DNA from: an uncultured Spirochaetales bacterium
GTDB lineage: Bacteria; Spirochaetota; Spirochaetia; Sphaerochaetales; Sphaerochaetaceae
Assembly: GCA_949297785.1 (NCBI GenBank)
Contig: CASFTW010000007.1
Span: 1 to 64,000 of the forward strand
Reading direction: 5' to 3'
DNA length: 64,000 nucleotides
Shown: piece after piece, positions 1 to 9,854 of the stretch
Position numbering within the stretch: the stretch's first letter is position 1
How the letters are laid out: the number at the start of each line of letters is the position of its first letter
Position numbers and translations under genes: made by a program
The notes under the pieces: model-generated
Databases searched by the model: none
What the model was told of the DNA's origin: nothing
What the model saw: the letters and a program-made list of their open reading frames with translations, nothing else

Positions 1-33
1 TAGATTGTCGCAGTAAACCCTTAAAATATAGAA

Positions 34-57
34 AACGGCCCGTTGAAAGGCCGTTCT
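34..57 (-). terminator. possible second terminator downstream of rplQ
   Basis: A 7-bp GC-rich stem (AACGGCC / GGCCGTT, 8-base loop) is followed on the minus strand by TTTTCTATATTTT. It lies beyond the main rplQ terminator and could be a backup, or could serve a gene outside the window. The rest of bases 1-133 shows no gene. Confidence 0.5.
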
Positions 58-133
58 AAGCGTATTTCCTATAGTCCTATGAATTCAGGTTCTTTTATTG
101 AACGTAAAAATAGTTTTTTGATTCTCAAAAAGG

Positions 134-163
134 TAAAAAAAGACCGCCACACACTGTGACGGC
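134..163 (-). terminator. rho-independent terminator of the ribosomal protein/rpoA/rplQ transcript
   Basis: On the minus strand an 8-bp stem (CCGTCACA / TGTGGCGG, one T.G pair, 3-base loop) is followed by TCTTTTTTT. It starts about 20 bases after the rplQ stop and ends the long S10-spc-alpha unit. Confidence 0.8.
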
Positions 164-182
164 TTGCAGGAAAAAACCTGTC

Positions 183-599
183 TTAAGCTTCCTTGCTGTC
201 CTTCTTGGAAGCTTTCTTCTCAGCTTTGGCCTCTTTCTTCTCTGTCTTTTCGACGAGCTCAAGAATAACCATTTCGGCTGCATCCCCTAATCTGTTGCCA
301 GTCTTGAGGATTCTTGTGTAACCGCCCTTGCGTTCTGTGAACATCGGTGCGATTTCCTTGAAGAGCTTTGCGACGACTGCTTCATCATAAATGTCAGAAG
401 CGATGACCCTGCGGTTGTGGACATTGTCAACCTTTGCTCTTGTGATCATCTTTTCAGCCATCTTTCTCACTTCAAGAGCTTTTGCTTTTGTGGTCTCAAT
501 TCTCTCATAGCGGAAGAGGGATGTGACCATGTTGCGCTTGAGCGCCTTGCGCTGACTGGATTTTCTAGAAAGCGCATTGAAACCAATCTTATGCTTCAT
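183..599 (-). CDS. rplQ: 50S ribosomal protein L17
   Basis: Large-subunit protein L17, 138 residues, placed near the exit tunnel in the ribosome. The N-terminus [20 protein letters not shown] is the family signature, followed by the conserved [20 protein letters not shown] helix. The last ~23 residues are a Lys/Glu/Ala-rich tail, likely unstructured and longer than in E. coli L17. Its start codon lies inside the end of rpoA (11-base overlap) and its ribosome-binding site (GGAAG) is within rpoA coding sequence, so translation is probably coupled. Last gene of the operon, as in most bacteria. Confidence 0.97.
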   Translation of the reverse strand: MKHKIGFNALSRKSSQRKALKRNMVTSLFRYERIETTKAKALEVRKMAEKMITRAKVDNVHNRRVIASDIYDEAVVAKLFKEIAPMFTERKGGYTRILKTGNRLGDAAEMVILELVEKTEKKEAKAEKKASKKDSKEA

Positions 600-1647
600 T
601 TTTTTCTTCCTTTGATTCTGGAACTTTTATAGCCTGTTTTAATACACTGTAGTCAGTCATGCCGAGACTAAGATTCCACTCCTTGAGCTTCTCCTTAATC
701 TCAGAAAGAGACTTCTTTCCGAAGTTTCTTGTCTTTGCAATCTCGTCCTCAGTTTTCTTTGTAAGATCCCCAATAGTCCTGATATTGGCATTCTTGAGGC
801 AGTTGGAAGAACGTACTGTGAGTTCAAGTTCCTCAACTGATGTATCGAGAATCTTTCTGATTCTGGCTTCTTCCTCGTCAACATCCTCACTGCTTGTGAT
901 CTGACTTTCGTCAAAATTGATGAAGATCGTGAAGTGCTCCTTGATGATCTTTGCAGCCTGTGCAAGAGCATTCTCCGGAGAGATTGTTCCGTCAGTTGTG
1001 ATCTCAAGAATAAGCTTGTCATAATCGTTTCTCTGACCAACTCTGGTGGGTTCAATTGAATACTTCACTCTCTTTACCGGAGAGAAGAAAGCATCAATGG
1101 CAATGACACCAGGTTCCTCAGAATACTTCTCATTCAGTTCAGAAGGGACATAACCACGACCGAGATTGATCTCTACGACCATCTCCAGATCACAATCATC
1201 CATCATTGTGAAAATTTCCAGATCAGGATTGAGAATTGTGACCGTATCTCTTTCGAGAGTCTTACCTGTAACAAGGCCAGGACCCTGGCAGGCAATTGTA
1301 AGAGTTGTGCCTTCGCTGTCTTCGGGCATTGCGATCTCAAGCTTCTTGAGGTTTGCGATGATATCCGCAATATCTTCACGCACACCTGGAATTGACTCGT
1401 ATTCGCTTGTCACGATATGAGGTTCCCTACCCTCCGTTGCAGCAAAAGTAGTGAACTGCACAGCTGTTACAGCATATCCCTGAATGGAAGAAAGAAGCAC
1501 ACGTCTTAGAGTGTTTCCGACTGTTGTTCCAAAGCCTCTCTCGAACGGATAGGCGATGAACTTGCCATACTTAGGATCTGATACACTGTGATCATATGTA
1601 ACGCCTGAAGGTCTTTTAAAACCTTTAAGAAGGTTCTTACGTGCCAT
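589..1647 (-). CDS. rpoA: DNA-directed RNA polymerase subunit alpha
   Basis: Alpha subunit of RNA polymerase, 352 residues. The N-terminal dimerisation domain (about 1-230) contains the conserved [19 protein letters not shown] helix that assembles beta and beta'. The C-terminal domain (about 265-335; [20 protein letters not shown], then [13 protein letters not shown]) binds UP elements and activators. Length is slightly above the usual 330 because of a charged C-terminal tail. It sits between rpsK and rplQ as usual, but rpsD, which normally precedes rpoA, is absent. A stem-loop lies in the 86-base gap upstream. Confidence 0.98.
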   Translation of the reverse strand: MARKNLLKGFKRPSGVTYDHSVSDPKYGKFIAYPFERGFGTTVGNTLRRVLLSSIQGYAVTAVQFTTFAATEGREPHIVTSEYESIPGVREDIADIIANLKKLEIAMPEDSEGTTLTIACQGPGLVTGKTLERDTVTILNPDLEIFTMMDDCDLEMVVEINLGRGYVPSELNEKYSEEPGVIAIDAFFSPVKRVKYSIEPTRVGQRNDYDKLILEITTDGTISPENALAQAAKIIKEHFTIFINFDESQITSSEDVDEEEARIRKILDTSVEELELTVRSSNCLKNANIRTIGDLTKKTEDEIAKTRNFGKKSLSEIKEKLKEWNLSLGMTDYSVLKQAIKVPESKEEKNEA

Positions 1648-1704
1648 GATTACTCCTTATTTAACTAATACTGCGTTCAACGAACGATTTCTGAGAAAAG
1701 ACGC

Positions 1705-1723
1705 GGGACAGACTAGCTGTCCC
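1705..1723 (-). promoter_or_regulatory. stem-loop between rpsK and rpoA
   Basis: Perfect 7-bp stem GGGACAG / CTGTCCC with a 5-base loop in the 86-base gap upstream of rpoA, followed on the minus strand by GCGTCTTTTCTC. It lies where rpsD would sit in the standard alpha operon. It may be a partial terminator or an RNA-processing or translational-control element; function is inferred only from position. Confidence 0.5.
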
Positions 1724-1733
1724 TTTATTTTCA

Positions 1734-2111
1734 TCAGACACGGCGAGTCTTGCGAGGACGGCATCCGTTATGGGGGATAGGAGTGACATCACGGATAGTA
1801 CGCACCTTGAGTCCGAGAACACCAAGGGTTCTGATTGCACTCTCACGTCCTACACCAGGTCCCTTCACGAATACGTTAACGCTCTTAAGACCGAAATCCA
1901 TAGCCTTCTTGACTGCAGTCTCACAAGTTGTCTGTGCAGCATAAGGAGTAGACTTCTTAGCACCTCTGAAACCAAGTCCACCGGCAGAAGCCCAGGAAAG
2001 TGCGTTTCCTGTCAAGTCTGTTACGGTGATAATGGTATTGTTGAAGGTTGCCTGAATATAGACATTGCCTTCTACGACAGTCTTCTTAACTTTACGTTTT
2101 ACATTAGCCAT
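1734..2111 (-). CDS. rpsK: 30S ribosomal protein S11
   Basis: S11, 125 residues, part of the small-subunit platform where mRNA and 16S rRNA 3' region meet. Recognised by [20 protein letters not shown], the Gly-rich [16 protein letters not shown] segment and the strongly conserved C-terminus [10 protein letters not shown]. Full length; ATG start with GGAGCGGG upstream. It follows rpsM by 15 bases in the alpha operon, and is followed by rpoA rather than rpsD. Confidence 0.97.
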   Translation of the reverse strand: MANVKRKVKKTVVEGNVYIQATFNNTIITVTDLTGNALSWASAGGLGFRGAKKSTPYAAQTTCETAVKKAMDFGLKSVNVFVKGPGVGRESAIRTLGVLGLKVRTIRDVTPIPHNGCRPRKTRRV

Positions 2112-2126
2112 AATTACACCCGCTCC

Positions 2127-2492
2127 TTATTTCTTCTTTCCGGCAACGGTCTTCTTCTTACCCTTGCGGGTACGTGCATTTGTCTTGGTTCTCTGACCGC
2201 GTACAGGAAGACCCTTTCTGTGTCTGAGACCGCGATAACAACCGATGTCCATCAAACGCTTGATATTGAGAGCAACCTCTGTTCTGAGGTGACCTTCAAT
2301 ATTATACTCTTCCTCAATAACCTTTCTGAGGAGAGCAATGTCATCAGCACTGAGAGTGTTGATTCTCACGTTCGGATCAATATTTGTCTTGGCACAGATC
2401 TCCTCAGCGGAAGTTCTGCCAATACCATAGATATAAGTCAGGGCAATCTTAACTGCCTTATTAGGCAGGTCAACACCTGCAATACGTGCCAT
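2127..2492 (-). CDS. rpsM: 30S ribosomal protein S13
   Basis: S13, 121 residues, in the head of the small subunit where it contacts the P-site tRNA and forms bridges to the large subunit. Evidence: N-terminal [20 protein letters not shown], the helix-hairpin-helix motif around [27 protein letters not shown], and a basic tail ending [11 protein letters not shown]. Preceded by a good AGGAGG site. Lies directly downstream of rpmJ, as in the canonical order rpmJ-rpsM-rpsK. Confidence 0.97.
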   Translation of the reverse strand: MARIAGVDLPNKAVKIALTYIYGIGRTSAEEICAKTNIDPNVRINTLSADDIALLRKVIEEEYNIEGHLRTEVALNIKRLMDIGCYRGLRHRKGLPVRGQRTKTNARTRKGKKKTVAGKKK

Positions 2493-2509
2493 ATATAAGG
2501 CCTCCTAGA

Positions 2510-2623
2510 TTATTTTTGTCTCTGCTTGTGCTTCGGATTCTCACAGACAATGCGTACAACTCCTGCACGTCTGATAACCTTGCACTTGTCACAAATTGGT
2601 TTAACACTTGCTCTTACTTTCAT
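2510..2623 (-). CDS. rpmJ: 50S ribosomal protein L36
   Basis: A 37-codon gene read from the DNA; the product starts [19 protein letters not shown] and ends NPKHKQRQK. Cys11, Cys14, Cys27 and His32 form the usual zinc site, so this is the zinc-binding (C+) form of L36. ATG with GGAGT just upstream. It lies between secY and rpsM with only short gaps; infA, map and adk, which often sit here, are missing. Confidence 0.95.
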   Translation of the reverse strand: MKVRASVKPICDKCKVIRRAGVVRIVCENPKHKQRQK

Positions 2624-2634
2624 AGTAAAAACTC

Positions 2635-3951
2635 CTAAATTTTCTTGATCTTACGACCGCTGGTCATAAAACCATCATGGTGATGCAACTTCATAAGAGA
2701 GTCAAGCTGACGGACTGTCTCAAGACATACACCGACCATAATAATGAGAGATGTACCGCCAAAGAGCATTGCAACATCAGCAGGGAAGTTGAAGAACTTC
2801 TGTATCAGGGTAGGAATCAAAGCGATGAATGCAAGGAAGAGAGAACCGGGGAGAACGATTCTGTTGAGAACCTTTCTGAGATACTTCTCCATATTGTCAT
2901 TGCTGACCTGTGGAATTGTACCGCCGTTGTCTCTTATGTTCTTTGCGATTTCTTCCGGATTAAGACTTACCTGAGTATAGAAGAAAGCAAAACCTATAAT
3001 CAACAGGGTGTAGATAATTAGATAGGGGGCACCCTGGGGATTGAGGAAGTTGGCTACAGACTGGAGCCAGCCGACATTAGGAGCCAGGCTTGTGGCAATC
3101 TGCAACGGGAAGCTAAGCAGTGCAGAAGCGAAGATGACAGGAATAACGCCTGACGGATTGATCTTGAACGGGATGTAGTTGGAACCGCCCTGATACATCT
3201 TGTTTCCGACAACACGCTTTGCATACTTCACAGGGATCTTTCTCATACCCTTCTCTTCGTATACGACCATGATCACGACAAAGACGTACATGACCACAAC
3301 AACGATTACTGCAAGCCAGTTAAGGCTGCCGCTTGCGATACTTGAGAAGAGAGTTGAGAATGCACTCGGCATTCTTGCGACAATACCTGCAAAAATAAGG
3401 AGTGAAATACCATTACCCACTCCATACTGTGTAATCTTGTCACCAAGCCACACAAGGAACATTGAACCTGCAGTTACGGTAACCATTGCAATCAGGGTAA
3501 ACGGCAGACGGCCCATGATAATAGCTTCAGGAATCGTTGTCGCATATACAGAAACTGCAAATGACTGGATGAGACAGACAATGATCGTGCCCCATCTTGT
3601 ATACTGCTGGATCTTCTTGCTTCCGTGAGGATCTTGAGCAAGCTTCTTGAGAGATGGAACAACCAGCATCAGCAGCTGTACTATGATCTGGGTGCTGATA
3701 TAAGGCATGACACCAAGCATAAACAAGCTGAAATTGCTGAATGCACCACCTGAAAAAAAGTTGAGATACTCAGTGAAACCTATTGTCGAAGACTGTGCAC
3801 TTGACAAGAAATAGGCTTCGAGAATGACAGGGTCAATGCCAGGAATTGGGATCACAGTACCGATACGGCTTACAATAAGCAAGCCGATCGTGATCAGGAC
3901 CTTCTTCCTGACATCATTCATTCTCATCATATCTACAAGAGTGTTTGACAT
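2635..3951 (-). CDS. secY: preprotein translocase subunit SecY
   Basis: Channel subunit of the Sec translocon in the inner membrane, 438 residues with ten predicted membrane segments. Recognisable regions are the plug-side start ([13 protein letters not shown]), [19 protein letters not shown], the cytosolic loop [20 protein letters not shown], and [19 protein letters not shown]. Length is typical. It follows rplO by 15 bases in the spc cluster; its partner SecE is encoded at 26.9-27.1 kb in this window. Confidence 0.97.
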   Translation of the reverse strand: MSNTLVDMMRMNDVRKKVLITIGLLIVSRIGTVIPIPGIDPVILEAYFLSSAQSSTIGFTEYLNFFSGGAFSNFSLFMLGVMPYISTQIIVQLLMLVVPSLKKLAQDPHGSKKIQQYTRWGTIIVCLIQSFAVSVYATTIPEAIIMGRLPFTLIAMVTVTAGSMFLVWLGDKITQYGVGNGISLLIFAGIVARMPSAFSTLFSSIASGSLNWLAVIVVVVMYVFVVIMVVYEEKGMRKIPVKYAKRVVGNKMYQGGSNYIPFKINPSGVIPVIFASALLSFPLQIATSLAPNVGWLQSVANFLNPQGAPYLIIYTLLIIGFAFFYTQVSLNPEEIAKNIRDNGGTIPQVSNDNMEKYLRKVLNRIVLPGSLFLAFIALIPTLIQKFFNFPADVAMLFGGTSLIIMVGVCLETVRQLDSLMKLHHHDGFMTSGRKIKKI

Positions 3952-3966
3952 GATAACCTTCTTTTG

Positions 3967-4398
3967 TTATTTAACAGAGCCTCCGGCCTTCTCTACTGCT
4001 TCTTTTGCAGACTGAGAAACCTTGATGCCTTCAATAGCGAGTTTCTTGGTGACTTCCCCGTTATTGAGAACCTTCACCTGAACATCCTTACCTTTTACAA
4101 GTCCTTTTTCCTTGAGTGTTTCAAGGCTTACTGTCTCACCGTCAGCATATGCTGCATCAAGAACAGAAAGAGAAATTGCTGTGTAGGTTACCTTGAAAGG
4201 ATAGTTGGAGAAACCACGACGAGCAATACGTCTGTAAAGAGGCATCTGACCGCCTTCGAATCCGAGGCGGACACCACCGCCGGAGCGGCTGTTCTGGCCA
4301 TCATGTCCGCGGCCGCATGCCCTGCCCTTGCTGGAAGCACCGCGACCTACAATGGTCTTTTTTGTATTAGCACCGAATGGTGCGTTGATCTGTCCCAT
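3967..4398 (-). CDS. rplO: 50S ribosomal protein L15
   Basis: L15, 143 residues, a late-assembly large-subunit protein. The Gly-rich basic N-terminal stretch (VGRGASSKGRACGRGHDGQN, then GFEGGQMPLYRR) is diagnostic. The ATG giving MGQINAPFGANTK is chosen over an in-frame start five codons earlier because GGAGA is well spaced before it. Precedes secY and follows rpmD with a stop-to-start distance of one base. Confidence 0.96.
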   Translation of the reverse strand: MGQINAPFGANTKKTIVGRGASSKGRACGRGHDGQNSRSGGGVRLGFEGGQMPLYRRIARRGFSNYPFKVTYTAISLSVLDAAYADGETVSLETLKEKGLVKGKDVQVKVLNNGEVTKKLAIEGIKVSQSAKEAVEKAGGSVK

Positions 4399-4399
4399 C

Positions 4400-4585
4400 T
4401 TAAATCTCCTCAACCTTTACCATGTGAGCTACTGTGCGAACCATGCCGAGTGTGGCAGGTGTTGCAGCATGTACAACAGAACTGTGCATCTTGCCAAGGC
4501 CGAGAGCTTTGATTGTAGCTCTCTGCCTGGGAAGTGAACCAGCTACTGAACGGACCAATGTGATTTTAATGTTCTTGTCTGCCAT
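4400..4585 (-). CDS. rpmD: 50S ribosomal protein L30
   Basis: L30, 61 residues from the ATG start MADKNIKITLVRSVAGSLPR; the alternative upstream GTG would add four residues and overlap rpsE. Conserved pieces are IKITLVRS, RQRATIKALGLGKM and the C-terminal VRTVAHMVKVEEI strand. It is in the usual order rpsE-rpmD-rplO, with the ATG two bases past the rpsE stop and GGGG as ribosome-binding site inside rpsE. Confidence 0.95.
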   Translation of the reverse strand: MADKNIKITLVRSVAGSLPRQRATIKALGLGKMHSSVVHAATPATLGMVRTVAHMVKVEEI

Positions 4586-4587
4586 AA

Positions 4588-5094
4588 TCAACCCCACATT
4601 TCCTTAAGAGATTTACCTCTGTTCTTCGCAATCTCCTTTGCATCAAAGAGATTCTCGAAAGCAGCAAAGGTAGCCTTGACTGTGTTGATGCTGTTCTTTG
4701 AACCGAGAGACTTGCTGAGCATGTCCTTGATTCCGGCAGCATCGGCGACAGCCTTGACTGCACCGCCGGCGATAACACCTGTACCGGGAACAGCCGGACG
4801 TACAAGTACGCTTGCGCTCTTGAACTGACCGAGCATCTCGTGCGGGATTGTCGTGCCCTTAAGAGGTACTGTAATAAGACTTGACTTGGCCTTCTCTGTT
4901 GCCTTGCGGATTGCATCGGTGACATCGTTAGCCTTTCCGAAACCGTAACCAACTCTTCCGTCACCGTAACCGACAACCACAAGTGCTGAGAATGACATAT
5001 TCTTACCACCCTTGACAACCTTGGTAACACGGTTGATCTTGATGAGTTTTTCTACGTATCCGTCCTTAACTTCTTTATCTTTTGATCTTTCCAT
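4588..5094 (-). CDS. rpsE: 30S ribosomal protein S5
   Basis: S5, 168 residues, at the mRNA entrance of the small subunit and involved in decoding accuracy and helicase activity. The N-terminal double-stranded RNA-binding domain contains [20 protein letters not shown] and the [15 protein letters not shown] turn; the C-terminal domain has [17 protein letters not shown]. Full length. AAGGGG lies just before the ATG. Standard spc-operon position between rplR and rpmD. Confidence 0.97.
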   Translation of the reverse strand: MERSKDKEVKDGYVEKLIKINRVTKVVKGGKNMSFSALVVVGYGDGRVGYGFGKANDVTDAIRKATEKAKSSLITVPLKGTTIPHEMLGQFKSASVLVRPAVPGTGVIAGGAVKAVADAAGIKDMLSKSLGSKNSINTVKATFAAFENLFDAKEIAKNRGKSLKEMWG

Positions 5095-5104
5095 ACAAAA
5101 CCCC

Positions 5105-5464
5105 TTAGAACTTTACACCGGCTGAACGTGCACCGTCTGCAATAGCCTTTACGATACCATGGTAGATATAGCCGTTGCGGTCGAATACCACAGTGGTGAT
5201 ATTCTTCTCAAGCATTCTCTTGCCAACAGTCTCACCAAGCTTAGCAGCATCTGCCACACAGTTCTTAAGACCCTTGAGTTCAGCTTCAACTGTAGATGCG
5301 GAGACAAGTGTCTTTCCTACAGTATCATCAATAACCTGAACATACATGTGAAGGTTGCTTCTGAAAACTGTCATTCTCGGCCTTTCGCTTGTACCGGAAA
5401 CTCTTTTTCTGATATGAGCCTTACGTCTTGCGGCTTTGCGATTCTTTTCGACAATTCTATTCAT
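5105..5464 (-). CDS. rplR: 50S ribosomal protein L18
   Basis: L18, 119 residues, which binds 5S rRNA with L5 and L25/Ctc. Evidence: basic N-terminus ([20 protein letters not shown]), [19 protein letters not shown], and the C-terminal [20 protein letters not shown] GxxF region. Length and position (rplF-rplR-rpsE) are canonical, with a short spacer to rpsE. Confidence 0.97.
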   Translation of the reverse strand: MNRIVEKNRKAARRKAHIRKRVSGTSERPRMTVFRSNLHMYVQVIDDTVGKTLVSASTVEAELKGLKNCVADAAKLGETVGKRMLEKNITTVVFDRNGYIYHGIVKAIADGARSAGVKF

Positions 5465-5475
5465 CTCGCTACCCC

Positions 5476-6015
5476 TTATTTCTTACCACCGGACTTACCG
5501 ACCTTGCGGCGGATATTCTCGGTTTCGTACTTGATACCCTTACCCTTATACGGCTCAGGACCGCGGAGGGAACGGATTTCAGCACACACCTGACCAACTT
5601 TCTCCTTGCTGATGCCGGAAATGGTCACCTTGTTTCCGTCAACTGCTGCCTGAATTCCTTCCGGAATCATATAATCAATGATTGTGGAATAGCCAAGAGC
5701 AAGTGTGAGCGTATTCTTGTTCAGCTCAGCCTTGTATCCGACACCATTGATCAGCAGGCTCTTTGAGAAGCCCTGGCTTACACCGATGATCATATTGTTG
5801 ATCAGCTGGCGGTAAAGGCCATGATAGCTTCTGTTTGAGATCTCGTTGTTCTGGCGGGTAACTACAACTTCATTGCCGTTGACTGCAACTGAGATGTCGC
5901 CGCAGATACTCTGAGAGAGAGTACCCTTCGGACCTGTTACGGTTACGACATTGTCAGCAACAGATACATTTACACCTGCAGGGATGCTTACAGGAAGCTT
6001 ACCAATACGTGACAT
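5476..6015 (-). CDS. rplF: 50S ribosomal protein L6
   Basis: L6, 179 residues, near the base of the L7/L12 stalk and the sarcin-ricin loop. Two tandem repeats of the L6 fold are seen: [19 protein letters not shown] begins the first, and the second carries the signature [20 protein letters not shown] followed by a basic tail. Standard spc order between rpsH and rplR. Confidence 0.97.
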   Translation of the reverse strand: MSRIGKLPVSIPAGVNVSVADNVVTVTGPKGTLSQSICGDISVAVNGNEVVVTRQNNEISNRSYHGLYRQLINNMIIGVSQGFSKSLLINGVGYKAELNKNTLTLALGYSTIIDYMIPEGIQAAVDGNKVTISGISKEKVGQVCAEIRSLRGPEPYKGKGIKYETENIRRKVGKSGGKK

Positions 6016-6031
6016 AACCTATAACCTCCCC

Positions 6032-6430
6032 TTACCAGATTGTGCAGATCAGCTCACCGCCGACCTTTGTCTCTGCTGCCTTTCTACCGGTAATGATACC
6101 TGTAGATGATGATACTACCACAACACCATAGCCGTTATAGACTCTTGGCATATCCTTGTAACCACTGTAAACACGGCGGCCAGGAGTGGAGATACGCTCA
6201 ATACCATGAATGACAGGAGCCTGAGACTCATCGTACTTGAGGTAAACGCGGATATAAGAAAGATTATCTTTTGTAATCTTCTTGAAATTCTTGATGAATC
6301 CTTCATTCTTCATGATCTTGACGATCTGAAGCTTCATCTTGCTTGTAGAAATATCTACTTTTTCATGCTTTGCCTGACTAGCATTTCTAATCTTAGTCAG
6401 CATATCTGCAATTGGATCACTTACTGCCAT
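6032..6430 (-). CDS. rpsH: 30S ribosomal protein S8
   Basis: S8, 132 residues, a primary 16S rRNA-binding protein and, in E. coli, the translational repressor of the spc operon. Recognised by [20 protein letters not shown] at the N-terminus and the C-terminal [20 protein letters not shown], which forms the rRNA-binding surface. Whether it autoregulates here cannot be seen from the sequence. Canonical position between rpsN and rplF. Confidence 0.97.
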   Translation of the reverse strand: MAVSDPIADMLTKIRNASQAKHEKVDISTSKMKLQIVKIMKNEGFIKNFKKITKDNLSYIRVYLKYDESQAPVIHGIERISTPGRRVYSGYKDMPRVYNGYGVVVVSSSTGIITGRKAAETKVGGELICTIW

Positions 6431-6439
6431 ATCTCACTC

Positions 6440-6625
6440 CTACCAGCTTGACTTGGTAACGCCAGGGATCTGGCCTTCGCTTGCCAGTTTGCGGAAACAA
6501 ACCCTGCACATATCAAACTTACGCATATAGCCACGGGGACGACCACAAATTCTGCAGCGGTTATAGCTGCGAGTGGAGAATTTGGGTTCTCTCTTTGATT
6601 TAATAATTAAAGATTTCTTTGCCAT
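6440..6625 (-). CDS. rpsN: 30S ribosomal protein S14, zinc-binding type Z
   Basis: Short (61-residue) S14 of the type Z form, with the zinc site Cys24, Cys27, Cys40 and Cys43 ([20 protein letters not shown]). The C-terminus [11 protein letters not shown] is the family signature. It sits between rplE and rpsH. The longer zinc-free form is not seen in the window, so this is likely the only housekeeping copy. Confidence 0.97.
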   Translation of the reverse strand: MAKKSLIIKSKREPKFSTRSYNRCRICGRPRGYMRKFDMCRVCFRKLASEGQIPGVTKSSW

Positions 6626-6637
6626 ATTCTCAACTCC

Positions 6638-7192
6638 TTACTTTGCAAACGGCATTCCCATTTTCTTGAGAAGTGCGAATGCTTCCTCGTCAGTCTTGGC
6701 AGTTGTGACGATAGCAACGTTAAGACCGCTTACCCTTTCGATCTTGTCATAATCGATCTCCGGGAAAATGATCTGCTCTGTGATACCGAGAGAATAGTTT
6801 CCATGACCGTCAAATGCGTTCGGATTTACACCCTTGAAGTCCTTAACACGCGGAAGTGCGATTGAAATAAGTCTCTCAAGGAAATACCACATATTGTCGC
6901 CTCTGAGAGTGACCATGGCACCAATTTCCTGTCCTTCCCTAACCTTGAAGTTAGCGATTGACTTTCTTGCCTTTGTCTTGACGACGTGCTGTCCGGAAAT
7001 CTGTTCGAGTTCCTTTGCAGCTGCATCAAGAAGTTTCTTGTTGGTTGTAGCTTCGCCGACACCAACGGAAAGAACGATCTTTTCAATAGAAGGAACCTGC
7101 ATTACAGATGTATAGCCGAATTCCTTGAAAAGCTCAGGAGCAACAGTCTCTGTATACTTGACCTTGAAATTAGGAACAAACTTTTCTGCCAT
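6638..7192 (-). CDS. rplE: 50S ribosomal protein L5
   Basis: L5, 184 residues, which binds 5S rRNA and contacts P-site tRNA. The start [20 protein letters not shown] is chosen because it clears rplX, starting just after its stop, and follows GGAGAGG; an open frame extends 22 codons further into rplX and is not used. Conserved regions: [36 protein letters not shown] and the C-terminal [10 protein letters not shown]. Confidence 0.96.
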   Translation of the reverse strand: MAEKFVPNFKVKYTETVAPELFKEFGYTSVMQVPSIEKIVLSVGVGEATTNKKLLDAAAKELEQISGQHVVKTKARKSIANFKVREGQEIGAMVTLRGDNMWYFLERLISIALPRVKDFKGVNPNAFDGHGNYSLGITEQIIFPEIDYDKIERVSGLNVAIVTTAKTDEEAFALLKKMGMPFAK

Positions 7193-7193
7193 A

Positions 7194-7493
7194 CTAGAGC
7201 ACCTCTCCTGTCTTCTTTGCGTAGCGGACTTTCTTTCCGTTTTCCATTTTGTATCCAATTCTGCTTGTCTTGTCCTTGCTTACGATAGCAACATTTGAAA
7301 CGTGAATTGGAGCTTCCACAACCATGATACCGCCCTTATCCTGCTGAGTCTTTCTGCGGATGGTCTTGGATACCATGTTGGCACCCTGGACGATAACTCT
7401 CTGTGTCTCCGGGTTGATCTTCACAATCTTTCCAACCTTGCCTTTATCCTTTCCGGCAATGATTTTGACTGTGTCGTTTTTCTTAAGTCTCAT
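7194..7493 (-). CDS. rplX: 50S ribosomal protein L24
   Basis: L24, 99 residues, one of the two initiators of large-subunit assembly. A KOW motif occupies the N-terminus ([20 protein letters not shown]), followed by [12 protein letters not shown] and the [20 protein letters not shown] strand. Slightly shorter than the E. coli protein but complete. Position between rplN and rplE is canonical. Confidence 0.97.
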   Translation of the reverse strand: MRLKKNDTVKIIAGKDKGKVGKIVKINPETQRVIVQGANMVSKTIRRKTQQDKGGIMVVEAPIHVSNVAIVSKDKTSRIGYKMENGKKVRYAKKTGEVL

Positions 7494-7504
7494 CCTGTCT
7501 TCTC

Positions 7505-7870
7505 CTACAACACTTCCGGTGCGAGTGAAACGATCTTCATGTAACCGTCACGAAGCTCACGAGCAACTGGCCCAAAGATACGCTTACCGCGTGGGTTATT
7601 GTTGGCATCAATGATAACGCATGCATTATCATCGAACCTGATATAGGTACCGTCAGGTCTGCGGTATTCCTTTTTAGTGCGAACAATAACAGCCTTCAGA
7701 ACATCACCCTTCTTGATGGTTCCGTTCGGAAGAGCGTCCTTGACTGCAACTACGATAATGTCACCAACTGAAGCAACATATCTATGGCTGCCGCCGAGAA
7801 CCTTGATGCACTGCACACGCTTTGCACCACTGTTATCTGCTACATTCAAATAAGTCTGCATCTGTACCAT
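7505..7870 (-). CDS. rplN: 50S ribosomal protein L14
   Basis: L14, 121 residues, at the intersubunit face where it binds ribosome silencing factor. Identified by [20 protein letters not shown], the [15 protein letters not shown] strand, and [20 protein letters not shown] near the C-terminus. Highly conserved family and standard length; follows rpsQ. Confidence 0.97.
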   Translation of the reverse strand: MVQMQTYLNVADNSGAKRVQCIKVLGGSHRYVASVGDIIVVAVKDALPNGTIKKGDVLKAVIVRTKKEYRRPDGTYIRFDDNACVIIDANNNPRGKRIFGPVARELRDGYMKIVSLAPEVL

Positions 7871-7882
7871 GACACTATCTCC

Positions 7883-8134
7883 TTATCTGGCCTTCTCAAC
7901 AATCTGAGTAAGTCTCCAGCACTTGTCCTTGCTGAGGTGGCGGCACTCGACAACGCGCACTGTATCACCTACATGAGCCTCATTCTTCTCGTCATGAGCC
8001 TTAATTCTCTTGGTACTGTTCACGTACTTCTTGTAGAGAGGGTGCAGGGTTCTATTGGTAACCTCGACAACGATGGTTTTATCCATCTTATCGCTCACTA
8101 CAATACCGTTAAAAGTTTTCTTTCTAGCTTCCAT
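7883..8134 (-). CDS. rpsQ: 30S ribosomal protein S17
   Basis: S17, 83 residues, a primary binder of the 16S rRNA 5' domain. The OB-fold core reads [20 protein letters not shown], with [19 protein letters not shown] and [20 protein letters not shown]. Complete; lies between rpmC and rplN as usual. Confidence 0.97.
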   Translation of the reverse strand: MEARKKTFNGIVVSDKMDKTIVVEVTNRTLHPLYKKYVNSTKRIKAHDEKNEAHVGDTVRVVECRHLSKDKCWRLTQIVEKAR

Positions 8135-8145
8135 TTCCAGCCTCT

Positions 8146-8352
8146 CTACTTAGATGCCTTGGCAATGCCAATATCTTGTGCATGAATCAGAGTGTTGAGT
8201 CTTGCGATATCGCGCTTGACCGTTCTGAGAGCAAGCGGATTGTCAAGATGACTCATAACCTGCTCAACTCTGAGATTCAAAAGTTCTTTCCTGAGCTTGT
8301 CGCGCTCTGCAACGAGCTCATTGTAGGACATTTTCTTAATATTCTTCTTCAT
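8146..8352 (-). CDS. rpmC: 50S ribosomal protein L29
   Basis: L29, 68 residues from [20 protein letters not shown]; the open frame continues 31 codons upstream inside rplP but the ATG chosen has AGGAG seven bases before it. The product is two antiparallel helices, with the signature [21 protein letters not shown]29 lies at the exit tunnel and helps bind SRP and trigger factor. Its ribosome-binding site overlaps the end of rplP. Confidence 0.95.
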   Translation of the reverse strand: MKKNIKKMSYNELVAERDKLRKELLNLRVEQVMSHLDNPLALRTVKRDIARLNTLIHAQDIGIAKASK

Positions 8353-8356
8353 CACA

Positions 8357-8773
8357 TTACTCCTGAACAGCTCTTGAAACGAACTTTGTCTTAATTGGGA
8401 GCTTAGCAGCTGCAAGTGCGAGAGCTTCTCTTGCAAGAGTCTCATCTACACCGCCCATCTCGAACATGATGGCACCTGTCTTGACAACTGCCACCCATCC
8501 TTCCGGAGCACCCTTACCGTTACCCTGTCTTGTTTCAGCCGGCTTCTTTGTATACGGCATGTCAGGGAAAATACGGATCCAGACTTTTCCGCCTCTCTTA
8601 ATGTGACGAGTCATAGCAACACGGGCAGCCTCAATCTGGCGGTTTGTGATCCATCTCGGCTCTGTAGCCATAAGACCATATTCACCAAAGCTGAGAGTGT
8701 TACCACGATGTGCAACGCCGTCACGTGTACCGCGCTGCTTTTTTCTGAATTTAATTCTCTTAGGACTGAGCAT
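8357..8773 (-). CDS. rplP: 50S ribosomal protein L16
   Basis: L16, 138 residues, which organises the A-site region of the peptidyl transferase centre. Conserved: [19 protein letters not shown] at the N-terminus, [20 protein letters not shown], and [20 protein letters not shown]. Full length. Between rpsC and rpmC in the S10 cluster. Confidence 0.97.
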   Translation of the reverse strand: MLSPKRIKFRKKQRGTRDGVAHRGNTLSFGEYGLMATEPRWITNRQIEAARVAMTRHIKRGGKVWIRIFPDMPYTKKPAETRQGNGKGAPEGWVAVVKTGAIMFEMGGVDETLAREALALAAAKLPIKTKFVSRAVQE

Positions 8774-8777
8774 GGCA

Positions 8778-9488
8778 CTAACTCCTTGTTGAATCTGCCT
8801 GTGCAGGCTTCTTTCTTACGACACCGCCAGCACTTTCTTCTTCATGTGCTGCATGTGCATAGATCTCTCCGTTGAAAACCCATACCTTGACACCGATGGC
8901 ACCATAGGATGTGTTTGCTGTCTTGAAGCCGTAGTCGATATCTGAGCGGAGTGTGTGAAGAGGCACACGGCCTTCCTTCATCCATTCTGATCTTGCGATA
9001 TCTGCACCGCCGAGACGTCCGGAGACCTTGATCTTGATACCCTGAGCACCGCCTGCCATTGCACGTGAAATGCAATTCTTCATGATGCGGCGGAATGCAC
9101 CTCTGTTCTCAAGCTGTCTTGCGACATTCTGAGCAATGATCTGTGCATCGACTTCAGGCTTCTTGATCTCCTTGATCTTGATCTGAACCTTCTTGTCGGT
9201 AAGCTTCTGCATGTTTTCAGCAAGCTTCTCAACGTTAGCACCCTTTGCACCGATGATGATGCCCGGGCGTGCTGTTGCAATAACTAGAGTGACACGCTGC
9301 GGCTTGCGGATGATTTCCACATCGGAAATATCTGCACCCTGAACTTCAGGGCAAGCAAGCAGAGCCTTGCGGAGAACGAGGTCTTCGTGAAGGGTATCTG
9401 CGTAATCTCTAGGATCTACATACCACTTTGACTTCCAGGTCTTGTTAACCCCCAACCTGAGTCCAATAGGATTTACTTTCTGGCCCAT
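8778..9488 (-). CDS. rpsC: 30S ribosomal protein S3
   Basis: S3, 236 residues, at the mRNA entry tunnel. The N-terminal KH domain includes [20 protein letters not shown] with the GxxG loop, and the C-terminal domain includes [20 protein letters not shown] and [20 protein letters not shown]. The C-terminal ~20 residues are variable, as is normal. Its first base overlaps the last base of the rplV stop codon. Confidence 0.97.
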   Translation of the reverse strand: MGQKVNPIGLRLGVNKTWKSKWYVDPRDYADTLHEDLVLRKALLACPEVQGADISDVEIIRKPQRVTLVIATARPGIIIGAKGANVEKLAENMQKLTDKKVQIKIKEIKKPEVDAQIIAQNVARQLENRGAFRRIMKNCISRAMAGGAQGIKIKVSGRLGGADIARSEWMKEGRVPLHTLRSDIDYGFKTANTSYGAIGVKVWVFNGEIYAHAAHEEESAGGVVRKKPAQADSTRS

Positions 9489-9844
9489 TATTCACCTACC
9501 TTCTCATCTACAACTACTGTGATGTGAGACATCCTCTTGAGAAGGATATCTCTCTTTCCGTGGGATCTTGCCCACACTCTCTTCAGACGGGGACCGTCAT
9601 CAATCTTGAGTGTAGCAACGTAGAGTGAATCTTCATCCAGCTTCCTGTTGCTGTACAAGGCATTGGCACCTGCGGACTTGAGAACTTTCAGAATAAGGCG
9701 TGCACCTTTCTGTGGCATTGCCTCCAGGATGGCTACTGCTTCCGGATAGCTCTTTCCTCTCACTAAGTTAGCAACAGGACGGACCTTGGAAGGAGATACC
9801 AGTAAGAACTTGGCAATTGCTTGATAACCTTTCTTAGTTTCCAT
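9488..9844 (-). CDS. rplV: 50S ribosomal protein L22
   Basis: L22, 118 residues, whose extended beta-hairpin lines the exit tunnel. Conserved: AKFLLVSPSKVRPVANLVRG, and the hairpin region IDDGPRLKRVWARSHGKRD followed by RMSHITVVVDE. Complete, with one-base overlap to rpsC and a 10-base gap after rpsS. Confidence 0.97.
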   Translation of the reverse strand: METKKGYQAIAKFLLVSPSKVRPVANLVRGKSYPEAVAILEAMPQKGARLILKVLKSAGANALYSNRKLDEDSLYVATLKIDDGPRLKRVWARSHGKRDILLKRMSHITVVVDEKVGE

Positions 9845-9854
9845 CTTTTATACC

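Noticed and set aside
1770-2498. Plus-strand frame of 242 codons opposite rpsK and rpsM
   Set aside because: Shadow of two ribosomal protein genes; composition follows their reverse complement.
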